This document shows, in pieces, positions 1 to 6,825 of a stretch of 64,000 nucleotides of DNA. A program made the position numbers and the translations under genes. A model generated the notes under the pieces. The model was not told the origin of the DNA. It did not search any database and saw only the letters and a list, made by a program, of their open reading frames with translations. Source of the DNA: JAEUPI01 sp044222685 (GTDB lineage Bacteria > Pseudomonadota > Gammaproteobacteria > Burkholderiales > Burkholderiaceae_C); NCBI GenBank assembly GCA_044222685.1, contig JBGAMU010000005.1, forward strand, positions 1 through 64,000, written 5' to 3'. Numbering within the stretch: position 1 is the stretch's first letter; every line of letters begins with the position of its first letter.

Positions 1-1430
1 GCCGCATGTACATCGGCACGTTGACGCTGGCGCTGGTGCTGGCGGTGTTCGGCGCGGTGCTGCTCGCGGCGCTGCTCGGCAACCAGATCGCGCGGCCGCT
101 GGTGGTGCTGGCCGAGGGCGTGCGCGAAGTCGCCGAAGGCAACCTGACGGCCAAGCCGGTGTTCGCCTCGCGCGACGAGCTCGGTGGGCTGACGCTCGCC
201 TTCGCGCGCATGACCGAGCAGCTGTCCGACGCGCGCGAGCAGGTCGATCGGGGTGTGGCACAGCTGGAGGGTGCGCGCACGCGGTTGCAGACGATCCTCG
301 ATTCGCTGAGCGCCGGCGTCATCGTGTTCGACCGCCAGCGCGGCATCGACACGGTGAACCCGGGCGCGACGCGCATCCTGCGCCAGCCGCTGTCGGCCTA
401 CCGGGGCCGGGGCCTCGACGAGGTGCCCGGGCTGGCGGAGTTTGCCCACGCCGTGTGGCAGCGCTTCGAGCTGCACCGCGCCAGCCCCGAGGCCGGCGAG
501 CGCGACCACTGGCAGGACGCATTCGACCTGCAGCTGGGCAACCAGGAAACGCTCAACCTGCTGGTGCGTGGCGCGGCGCTGCCGGGCGAGGCGCGGCTGA
601 TGGTGTTCGACGACATCACCGAGGTGGTGTCGGCGCAGCGTTCGGTGGCCTGGAGCGAGGTCGCGCGGCGCCTGGCGCACGAGATCAAGAACCCGTTGAC
701 GCCGATCCAGCTGTCGGCCGAGCGCATCAAGCACAAGCTGGAGTCGCACCTGCAACCGGCCGACCAGGCGCTGGTGGACCGATCGGTGGCCACCATCGTC
801 GCGCAGGTGCAGGCGATGAAACAGCTGGTCGACGAATTCCGCGACTATGCCCGCCTGCCGGCGGCGCAGCTGGCGCCGCTGGACCTGAACGCGCTCGTCA
901 CCGAGGTGCTGGCGCTGTACGGCGGGGCGCTCGAACAGGGCCGTGTCGTCGCCACGCTGGAGACCGCGTTGCCCGCCATCGAGGGCGACGCGACGCAGCT
1001 GCGCCAGGTGACGCACAACCTGCTGCAGAACGCGCTCGACGCAGTGGCCGATCGCGCCGATGCCCGCGTCGAGGTGCGTACCGAGTTCGCCCACAGCGCC
1101 GGCAACGAAGTGCGGGCGGTGCGCCTCGTTGTGACGGACAATGGCCCCGGATTCTCCGAGAAGGTCTTGAAGCGCGCGTTCGAACCCTATGTGACGACTA
1201 AGGCCAAGGGCACCGGCCTGGGCCTGGCGGTGGTGCGCAAGATCGCCGACGAACATGGCGCGCGGGTGCGCATCGGCAACCTGCGCGCGGGCGGCCTGTC
1301 GGAGGGTCCGGTGGTAGGGGCCCAAGTTTCGTTATCATTTTCCAGATTGGTATCCGCACCCGGGGCGGCCAGCGGCGAGGGCGATGTGCCCCACGCAGCA
1401 GCCGGTGGGGCGGCGACGCAGGTGCATTGA
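1..1430 (+). CDS. ntrY: NtrY-type sensor histidine kinase, 3' part (5' end outside window)
   Basis: Membrane sensor kinase that phosphorylates a partner regulator; NtrY proteins respond to nitrogen or redox state. The reading frame is already open at the window edge, so the N-terminal sensor and first membrane helices are missing. Counting from the first visible Met (base 6), I see a transmembrane helix (about 1-22), HAMP (25-75), a PAS-like region (95-205), a dimerisation box with His225 in LAHEIKNPLTP, and an ATPase domain with the N box (HNLLQNALDA), DNGPGF and GTGLGLAVV. The C-terminus is a low-complexity Ala/Gly tail. The response regulator gene begins 7 bases after the stop, so the two are almost certainly co-transcribed. 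Confidence 0.93.
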   Translation, partial: RMYIGTLTLALVLAVFGAVLLAALLGNQIARPLVVLAEGVREVAEGNLTAKPVFASRDELGGLTLAFARMTEQLSDAREQVDRGVAQLEGARTRLQTILDSLSAGVIVFDRQRGIDTVNPGATRILRQPLSAYRGRGLDEVPGLAEFAHAVWQRFELHRASPEAGERDHWQDAFDLQLGNQETLNLLVRGAALPGEARLMVFDDITEVVSAQRSVAWSEVARRLAHEIKNPLTPIQLSAERIKHKLESHLQPADQALVDRSVATIVAQVQAMKQLVDEFRDYARLPAAQLAPLDLNALVTEVLALYGGALEQGRVVATLETALPAIEGDATQLRQVTHNLLQNALDAVADRADARVEVRTEFAHSAGNEVRAVRLVVTDNGPGFSEKVLKRAFEPYVTTKAKGTGLGLAVVRKIADEHGARVRIGNLRAGGLSEGPVVGAQVSLSFSRLVSAPGAASGEGDVPHAAAGGAATQVH

Positions 1431-1436
1431 GCGCGG

Positions 1437-2144
1437 ATGGCAACGATTCTTGTAGTGGACGACGAGCTGGGCATCAGAGGCCTGCTGTCCGACATCCTGT
1501 CCGACGAAGGGCACACGGTCGAGCTGGCCGAGAACGCGGCCGAGGCTCGCGCGGTGCGCGAGCGCATGCGGCCGGACCTGGTGCTGCTCGACATCTGGAT
1601 GCCCGACGTCGACGGCATCACGCTGCTCAAGGAGTGGGGCGCTGCCGGCCTGCTGTCGATGCCGGTCATCATGATGAGCGGCCACGGCACCATCGACACG
1701 GCGGTCGAGGCCACCAAGTTCGGCGCCTCGGCCTTCCTGGAGAAGCCGGTGACGCTGCAGAAGCTGCTGCGCGCGGTCGAGCAGACGCTGGCCAAGCCGG
1801 CACCACGCCCACCCGCGCCCAACGGCGGTGGAGGCGCGACGATCTACCGCCTCGACACCGCGGCACTGGCGCACGAGGCGCCGATGCCCGGCGCCGGCAT
1901 GGCGCCGATGCTGGCGCCGCTGCCGCTCGGGCCGCAGTCGGAGCAGTCGTTCGACCTCGATCGGCCGCTGCGCGAGGCGCGTGACTCGTTCGAGAAGAGC
2001 TACTTCGAGTTCCATCTGGCCAAGGAAAACGGCTCGATGACGCGCGTGGCCGAAAAGACCGGTCTCGAACGCACGCATCTGTACCGCAAGCTCAAGCAGC
2101 TCGGCGTGGACCTCTCGCGCAACAAGCGCGGCAGTGCGCTCTAG
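1437..2144 (+). CDS. Short NtrX-like response regulator: receiver plus Fis-type HTH, no AAA+ domain
   Basis: Likely phosphorylation target of the NtrY-type kinase just upstream. Residues 1-120 are a receiver domain: acidic pair D8/D9, phospho-acceptor D52 in LLDIWMPD, conserved Lys103 in LEKPV. Residues 125-178 are a Pro/Ala/Met-rich linker. Residues 180-228 are a Fis-type helix-turn-helix (MTRVAEKTGLERTHLYRKLK). At 235 residues it is about half the length of NtrX/NtrC proteins, and no Walker A, GAFTGA or other sigma54-activation motif exists. It therefore cannot activate sigma54 polymerase in the usual way and may act as a repressor or a conventional activator. The frame is intact, so this is a genuine short form and not a frameshift. 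Confidence 0.9.
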   Translation: MATILVVDDELGIRGLLSDILSDEGHTVELAENAAEARAVRERMRPDLVLLDIWMPDVDGITLLKEWGAAGLLSMPVIMMSGHGTIDTAVEATKFGASAFLEKPVTLQKLLRAVEQTLAKPAPRPPAPNGGGGATIYRLDTAALAHEAPMPGAGMAPMLAPLPLGPQSEQSFDLDRPLREARDSFEKSYFEFHLAKENGSMTRVAEKTGLERTHLYRKLKQLGVDLSRNKRGSAL

Positions 2145-2168
2145 CCGGGCCGGCCGACGGGCGGCCCC

Positions 2169-2174
2169 TATAAT
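2169..2174 (+). promoter_or_regulatory. -10 element (TATAAT) of the tRNA-Phe promoter
   Basis: A perfect TATAAT lies 12 bases before the mature tRNA 5' end. No good -35 hexamer is seen at the expected distance; the region upstream is a GC-rich inverted repeat following the regulator stop codon. Confidence 0.6.
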
Positions 2175-2185
2175 CGCCGGCTCCC

Positions 2186-2261
2186 GGCCTGGTAGCTCAG
2201 TTGGTAGAGCAGCGGATTGAAAATCCGCGTGTCGGTGGTTCGATTCCGCCCCAGGCCACCA
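2186..2261 (+). tRNA. tRNA-Phe (GAA)
   Basis: A 76-base cloverleaf with acceptor stem GGCCTGG/CCAGGCC, D arm GCTCAGTTGGTAGAGC, anticodon stem GCGGA/TCCGC around loop TTGAAAA (anticodon GAA at 2219-2221), T loop TTCGATT, discriminator A and an encoded CCA end (2259-2261). It is very similar to known bacterial tRNA-Phe. No integrase or duplicated 3' end is found nearby, so it does not mark an inserted element. Confidence 0.98.
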
Positions 2262-2284
2262 ACCTCCACTCCGGCGAGGTTCGG

Positions 2285-3124
2285 ATGACGGCCAAGCCCC
2301 CTTCTTCGCCCGCTGACGCGCCGCGCCTGGACTTCAGCGGCGAGATGAGCTACGGCGACTACCTGCATCTGGACGCCGTGCTCGGCGCGCAGCACCCGCT
2401 GTCGCCCGACCACAACGAGATGCTGTTCATCGTGCAGCACCAGACCAGCGAGCTGTGGATGAAGCTGATGCTGCACGAGCTGCGCGCCGCGGTGGCGCAC
2501 ATCGCAGGCGACCGGCTGTCGCCGGCCTTCAAGATGCTGGCGCGGGTGAGCCGCATCATGGAGCAGCTGGTGCACGCCTGGGACGTGCTGGCGACGATGA
2601 CGCCGCCCGAGTACTCGGCGATCCGGCCGTATCTGAAGGCCAGCAGCGGCTTCCAGAGCTGGCAGTACCGCTGTATCGAGTTCATGATGGGCAACAAGAA
2701 TCCGGCGATGCTGAAGCCGCACGCCCACCGCGCCGACCGGCTCGACGTGGTCGAGCAGGCCTGGCGCGCGCCGTCGCTGTACGACGAGTCGCTGCGCCTG
2801 CTGGCGCGCCGCGGGTTGCCGGTGCCAGCGTCGCACCTGCAGCGCGACTGGACGCAGCCCTACCCCGCCGACGACGGCGTCGAGCGCGCCTGGCTGCAGG
2901 TGTACCGCGAGCCGCAGGCACACTGGGAGCTCTACCAGCTCGGCGAGGAGCTGGTCGACTTGGAGGACGCGTTTCGCCTGTGGCGCTTTCGCCATGTCAC
3001 GACGGTCGAGCGGGTCATCGGCTTCAAGCGCGGCACCGGCGGCACCAGCGGCGTGTCGTACCTGCGCAAGATGCTCGACGTGGTGCTGTTCCCCGAGCTC
3101 TGGCGCCTGCGCACCGACCTGTAA
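2285..3124 (+). CDS. kynA: Tryptophan 2,3-dioxygenase
   Basis: Haem enzyme that opens the indole ring of L-tryptophan to N-formylkynurenine, first step of the kynurenine pathway. The 279-residue product has the usual bacterial length and family signatures: SYGDYLHLD and HNEMLFIVQHQTSELWMKL near the N-terminus, then FRHVTTVERVIGFKRGTGGT near the C-terminus, whose His matches the haem ligand of the family. The frame is open further upstream, but that part overlaps tRNA-Phe; the ATG at 2285 follows GAGG by 5 bases and is the real start. kynB and kynU are not in the window. No own promoter is obvious, so read-through from the tRNA promoter is possible. Confidence 0.95.
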   Translation: MTAKPPSSPADAPRLDFSGEMSYGDYLHLDAVLGAQHPLSPDHNEMLFIVQHQTSELWMKLMLHELRAAVAHIAGDRLSPAFKMLARVSRIMEQLVHAWDVLATMTPPEYSAIRPYLKASSGFQSWQYRCIEFMMGNKNPAMLKPHAHRADRLDVVEQAWRAPSLYDESLRLLARRGLPVPASHLQRDWTQPYPADDGVERAWLQVYREPQAHWELYQLGEELVDLEDAFRLWRFRHVTTVERVIGFKRGTGGTSGVSYLRKMLDVVLFPELWRLRTDL

Positions 3125-3130
3125 CGCGCG

Positions 3131-3145
3131 CCGCGATAATCGCGG
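3131..3145 (+). promoter_or_regulatory. 15-base palindrome containing a -10-like GATAAT, ahead of the binding-protein gene
   Basis: CCGCGAT-A-ATCGCGG is a perfect inverted repeat with one central base. It sits 7 bases after kynA and 22 before the next start, and contains GATAAT (3135-3140). It could be a short hairpin, an operator over a promoter, or both. Confidence 0.4.
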
Positions 3146-3167
3146 CGGTTCACGGGGAGGCGGTCTG

Positions 3168-4199
3168 ATGACGACGCGGTTCTGGCACACATCGATCGGC
3201 GCCTGCGCGCTCGCGCTCGCGGGCGCCGTGTGGGGGCAGCAGGGCACGGTGAACGTGATCTGCTCGACCGACCAGAGCTGGTGCGAACTCGCCGCGCGTG
3301 AGTTCCAGGCGGCCACCGGCGTGCGCGTGCTGCAGTCCCACAAGGCCACCGGCGAAGCGCTGGCGCAGATCCGCGCCGAGGCGGCGAACCCGAAGACCGA
3401 CCTCTGGTGGGGCGGCACGGGCGACCCGTACCTGCAGGCGGCCGAGCAGGGCCTGCTGGTGCCCTATCGGCCCGCCTACCTGGGCGACCTGCATCTGTGG
3501 GCCGTGCGCCAGTACGCGATGAGCGGCAACATGGTCGGCGGCTTCTACACCAGCGCCATCGGTTTCGGCTGGAACGAGGACGTGCTGCGCAAGAAGAAGC
3601 TGGCGCCACCCAAGTGCTGGGCCGACCTGGTCGATCCCAGGTACAAAGGTGAGATCGAGACCTCGCACCCGGGGTCCAGCGGCACCGGCTACACCATCCT
3701 CGCCGGCGTGGTGCAGCTGATGGGCGAGGACGCCGCGTTCGACTACCTGAAGAGGCTGCACCGCAACACCACTCAGTACACGCGCAGCGGGCAGGCGCAG
3801 GCCAAGAACGTGGCCAAGGGCGAAGTCGGCATCGGGGTCAGCTTCATCTTCGGTTTCGAGAACGAACGGCAGCAGGGATTCACGATGGTCAAGTCGGCCG
3901 CGCCCTGCGAGGGCACCAGCTACGAGGTGGGCGGCATTGCGCTCATCAAGGGTGCGCGCAACCGCGACGCCGCGGTGAAGTACTACGACTGGCTGATGAG
4001 CCCGGCCGGCCAGTCGATCGGCGCCAAGGCCAACTCGCTGCAGGTGCCCGCCAACAAGACCTTCAAGGCCGATGCACGCATCCCGCTGATCGACGACGTG
4101 CGGCTGATCAAGTACGACTTCGAGCGCTACGGCAAGGCCGCCGAACGGCGCCGCCTGATCGAGCGCTGGGAACGCGAAGTGAACTCGCAGCCGCGCTGA
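3168..4199 (+). CDS. ABC transporter periplasmic binding protein, iron(III)/phosphonate-type family (orphan)
   Basis: Predicted secreted solute-binding protein of the FbpA/PotD-like (periplasmic binding protein II) group. Residues 1-23 form a signal peptide (basic start, Ala/Leu core, AVWG end). The mature part shows TVNVICSTDQSWCELAAREF at the start, DLWWGGTGDPYLQAA, and a conserved C-terminal helix region (SPAGQSIGAKANSLQVP). Length 343 is normal. The start ATG follows GGGGAGG by 7 bases. No permease or ATPase gene lies next to it, so it must work with a distant transporter. Ligand cannot be told from sequence; ferric iron and small organic anions are both known in the family. Confidence 0.82.
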   Translation: MTTRFWHTSIGACALALAGAVWGQQGTVNVICSTDQSWCELAAREFQAATGVRVLQSHKATGEALAQIRAEAANPKTDLWWGGTGDPYLQAAEQGLLVPYRPAYLGDLHLWAVRQYAMSGNMVGGFYTSAIGFGWNEDVLRKKKLAPPKCWADLVDPRYKGEIETSHPGSSGTGYTILAGVVQLMGEDAAFDYLKRLHRNTTQYTRSGQAQAKNVAKGEVGIGVSFIFGFENERQQGFTMVKSAAPCEGTSYEVGGIALIKGARNRDAAVKYYDWLMSPAGQSIGAKANSLQVPANKTFKADARIPLIDDVRLIKYDFERYGKAAERRRLIERWEREVNSQPR

Positions 4200-4227
4200 T
4201 GCGCGGCGCTTCGAGGCCCCTGGCCGG

Positions 4228-5340
4228 TCAGCCCATCCAGCGCTCCGCCGCGGCCTCCACCACGGCGGGCATCGGCAGCGTCTTGCGGCGCAGGCCGCGC
4301 AGCCAGGTCGCGTCGTTGCCGTCGAACACCGAGTCGCGGATCAGGTTGCTGGCGTCGAGCGCCTGCAGGTCGAGTGCATGCTCGTCCACGCGCGCCAGCG
4401 TGCGGATGATGTCGTCGCGCAATTTGCTGCGCTGCTTGGTCTTGGGATCGACGATCTCGCCGTCGAGGCCGAAGCGGCAGGCCTGGAAACGGTTGAAGGC
4501 ATAGACCAGGTAGTCGTCCTCGGCCGGCTCGAAGGGCCGCTCCTCGCGCAGGTAGCGGCAGATGCACTGCAGGTAGCAGGCGAGCGCCGCCGCCTTGTCG
4601 ACGGCCAGCGGCGTGTCGCACACGCGCAGCTCGATGGTGCCGTATTCGGGCTTGGGACGGATGTCCCAGTAGAAGTCCTTCATCGACTGCACGACGCCGG
4701 TGCTGGTCATCTTGTCGAAGAACTCGCCGAACTGTTCCCAGGTGAGCAGGAATGGCGCGCGTCCCGACAGCGGGAATGCGAACACCGAGTTGAGCCGCGC
4801 CGAGTGAAAGCCCGTGTCGACGCCCTGCACGAACGGCGACGACGCCGACAGCGCGATGAAGTGCGGCACGAAGCGCGACAGCGCATGCAGCAGCCACATC
4901 GCATCGTCCCCGCTGGGAACGCCCACGTGTACATGCTGGCCGAACACCGTGAACTGCTTGGCCAGGTAGCCGTACAGCTCGCTGATGTAGCGAAAGCGCT
5001 CGGTCGGGAAGATCTGCTGCGCGCTCCAGTGCTGGTAGGCGTGCGTGCCGCCGCCGGAGATGCCGATGTTGAGCTTGCGCGCGGCACGCGACATCTGCCG
5101 GCGCAGGTCGCGCAGCTCGTCGCGCAGCGGCAGGTAGGCGCGCTGGATCGAGGTGCCGATCTCGATCATGCTGCGTGTGATCTCGGGCTTGACGTCCCAG
5201 GCGCCGTCGTGGCCGACCAGCTCGCGCAGCAGATCCTCGGCGCGCGGTGTCAGGTCGAAGTCGTGCGTGTCCAGCAGCTGCAATTCGAGCTCCACGCCGA
5301 GCGTGAGCGGCTGCGACTCGGTGAAGGCCTCAATCGCCAT
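4228..5340 (-). CDS. ybdK: YbdK-type carboxylate-amine ligase (glutamate-cysteine ligase family 2)
   Basis: Predicted ATP-dependent ligase joining a carboxylate to an amine; E. coli YbdK shows weak gamma-glutamylcysteine synthetase activity, and its natural substrate is unclear. The 370 residues carry the family landmarks: LGVELELQLLD near residue 14 (metal/substrate glutamates), ISGGGTHAYQHW near 95, FGQHVHVGVPSGD near 135, and ELRVCDTPLAV. The ATG at 5340 overlaps the end of the antiporter gene by 11 bases, indicating translational coupling. Function is family-level only. Confidence 0.88.
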   Translation of the reverse strand: MAIEAFTESQPLTLGVELELQLLDTHDFDLTPRAEDLLRELVGHDGAWDVKPEITRSMIEIGTSIQRAYLPLRDELRDLRRQMSRAARKLNIGISGGGTHAYQHWSAQQIFPTERFRYISELYGYLAKQFTVFGQHVHVGVPSGDDAMWLLHALSRFVPHFIALSASSPFVQGVDTGFHSARLNSVFAFPLSGRAPFLLTWEQFGEFFDKMTSTGVVQSMKDFYWDIRPKPEYGTIELRVCDTPLAVDKAAALACYLQCICRYLREERPFEPAEDDYLVYAFNRFQACRFGLDGEIVDPKTKQRSKLRDDIIRTLARVDEHALDLQALDASNLIRDSVFDGNDATWLRGLRRKTLPMPAVVEAAAERWMG

Positions 5341-6607
5341 CGTTCGAGTTCCTTTCGCTGTCGGGGCATTCGTGGGCGATGTAGCGCAGCGGCCAGAGTG
5401 CCCACAACGGACCGGTCAGCTGCATCAGGGTGGTGGCGATCAGCAACGCCTGCATCACGGCAGCGTCGGCGCCGGCCAGCTGGCCGCGCCAGCTGAACGA
5501 GTCGGCCACCAGCAGCACGGCCAGGCTGCTCATCGGCTGCAGCGTCAGCGTCAGGGCCAGGGCCTGGCGCGGGGCCAGACCGCTCGGTCGTGCCGTGGCG
5601 GCGATCGCGATGCCCTTGCCGGCCAGGCGGGCCACGATGATGGCCAGCACCCAGGGCCACAGGTGCGTCAGCTCGCCCAGCGTCGACAGCACGCCGAAGC
5701 TGACGAACAGCAGCACGGTCAGCGCCGCGCCGGCGCTGCCGAGGTGGGGCTCGACCGTCAGGCGGTGCCCCATGCGGCCGCGTGCCGTCATGCCGGCGGC
5801 CAGCAGCACCATCAGCGGCGACAGGCCCAGCGCAACCGCCAGCAGGGCCATCAGGATCACCATGGCGATCTGCAGCACCGGCATCGTCGCCGCCTGGCCG
5901 TCGAGTCGGCCGATGCGGTCGAGCAGCCAGCCGCCGGCCATGCCGAGCAGCAGGGAGCCGAAGATCACCACACCGGCGTTGGCCAGCAGCGACGAACCGT
6001 CGGAGGACGGTGTGGCGCCGAGCTGGCCCCACACCGGCCACAGCTTGATGGCCAGGATCGCGAGCACGCTGTTGAACGCGCTCATCGTCATCAGGCGCTC
6101 GGCCACCTGACCGCGCGGCCGCCCTTCGAGCACGACGGCCATCGTCATCACAGGCGAGGTGGCCGCGGCCACGGCACCGGCCACGCAGGCACTCATGCCC
6201 GGGGCACCGAGTGCCACCAGCGCGAAGCCGACGGCGAGCGCCGCCAGCAGCGCCTCGAGCACGCAGCTGAAGGTGAACCACAGGTTGTCGAGCAGCCAGC
6301 GCGGCCGCAGCCGGGTGCCGAGCTCGAACACCAGCGCCGCCACGCCGAGGTCGATCAGCGGCTTCCAGGGGTCGAGGTCGCCGCGCGACAACAGATCCAG
6401 CACCGCCGGGCTGGCGACCGCGCCGATCAGCAGGTAGCCGAACAGCCGCGGCAGGCGCAGATGCCGGTGCAGCAGATTGGCGACGATCAGTCCGATCAGC
6501 ACCACCAGGGCCAGCCCGAGGACCGGGTCGGCGCCCCGCAGGCCGGCCATCGGGCCCCGCAGCAGATCGGCAAACCAGTCGGCGAGTTGTTGGGCCAGAG
6601 GCGTCAT
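5330..6607 (-). CDS. Cation:proton antiporter (CPA2/KefB-like membrane domain)
   Basis: Inner-membrane Na+/H+ or K+/H+ exchanger of 425 residues. It is hydrophobic throughout, with about 12-13 helices. Family motifs include LPRLFGYLLIGAVASPAVLD near the start and GAVAAATSPVMTMAVVLEGR, resembling the conserved ion-binding helix region of this superfamily. The C-terminal RCK/TrkA-N nucleotide-binding domain of full-length KefB/KefC is absent: the protein ends soon after the last membrane segment. The next gene downstream is a glutathione-synthesis-like ligase overlapping its stop codon; known KefB/KefC are glutathione-gated, so the pairing may be meaningful. Transported ion unknown. Confidence 0.87.
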   Translation of the reverse strand: MTPLAQQLADWFADLLRGPMAGLRGADPVLGLALVVLIGLIVANLLHRHLRLPRLFGYLLIGAVASPAVLDLLSRGDLDPWKPLIDLGVAALVFELGTRLRPRWLLDNLWFTFSCVLEALLAALAVGFALVALGAPGMSACVAGAVAAATSPVMTMAVVLEGRPRGQVAERLMTMSAFNSVLAILAIKLWPVWGQLGATPSSDGSSLLANAGVVIFGSLLLGMAGGWLLDRIGRLDGQAATMPVLQIAMVILMALLAVALGLSPLMVLLAAGMTARGRMGHRLTVEPHLGSAGAALTVLLFVSFGVLSTLGELTHLWPWVLAIIVARLAGKGIAIAATARPSGLAPRQALALTLTLQPMSSLAVLLVADSFSWRGQLAGADAAVMQALLIATTLMQLTGPLWALWPLRYIAHECPDSERNSNDGD

Positions 6608-6726
6608 GAGGCGGCGGGTGGGGGGATGGCCGGGGGTGCCGGCTGGTCGCGGGCCGCCATCGTGGCCGATCCGAGTGCCCGACGCCAGAAAAGTTCGATA
6701 CGGGTTGTAGAAGAGGGGGCAATGGG

Positions 6727-6754
6727 CTTGAATTCGGGGCGACCAGCCCCAAGT
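6727..6754 (+). promoter_or_regulatory. Sigma32-type heat-shock promoter of htpG
   Basis: CTTGAAT (6727-6733), 13-base spacer, CCCCAAGT (6747-6754). This closely matches the heat-shock consensus CTTGAAA-N13-15-CCCCATNT and lies 71 bases before the htpG start. htpG is a known RpoH target in proteobacteria, which supports the call. Confidence 0.75.
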
Positions 6755-6825
6755 GCCCGCTCGCCGCGCGGTGACGCGGCGGTGCCCCGTCCACTCACAT
6801 CTCAGCCCTTCATCTTCCGCCCGTC

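Noticed and set aside
2186..2261. tRNA-Phe as an integration site for a mobile element
   Set aside because: There is no integrase gene, no repeated tRNA 3' end and no shift in gene content or composition on either side.
2201..2284. Upstream start of kynA inside the tRNA
   Set aside because: The extra 28 codons are the tRNA-Phe sequence; family similarity begins near ATG 2285, which has its own ribosome site.
6604..6798. Small minus-strand frame between the antiporter and htpG
   Set aside because: It overlaps the sigma32 promoter, has no ribosome site and no family similarity.
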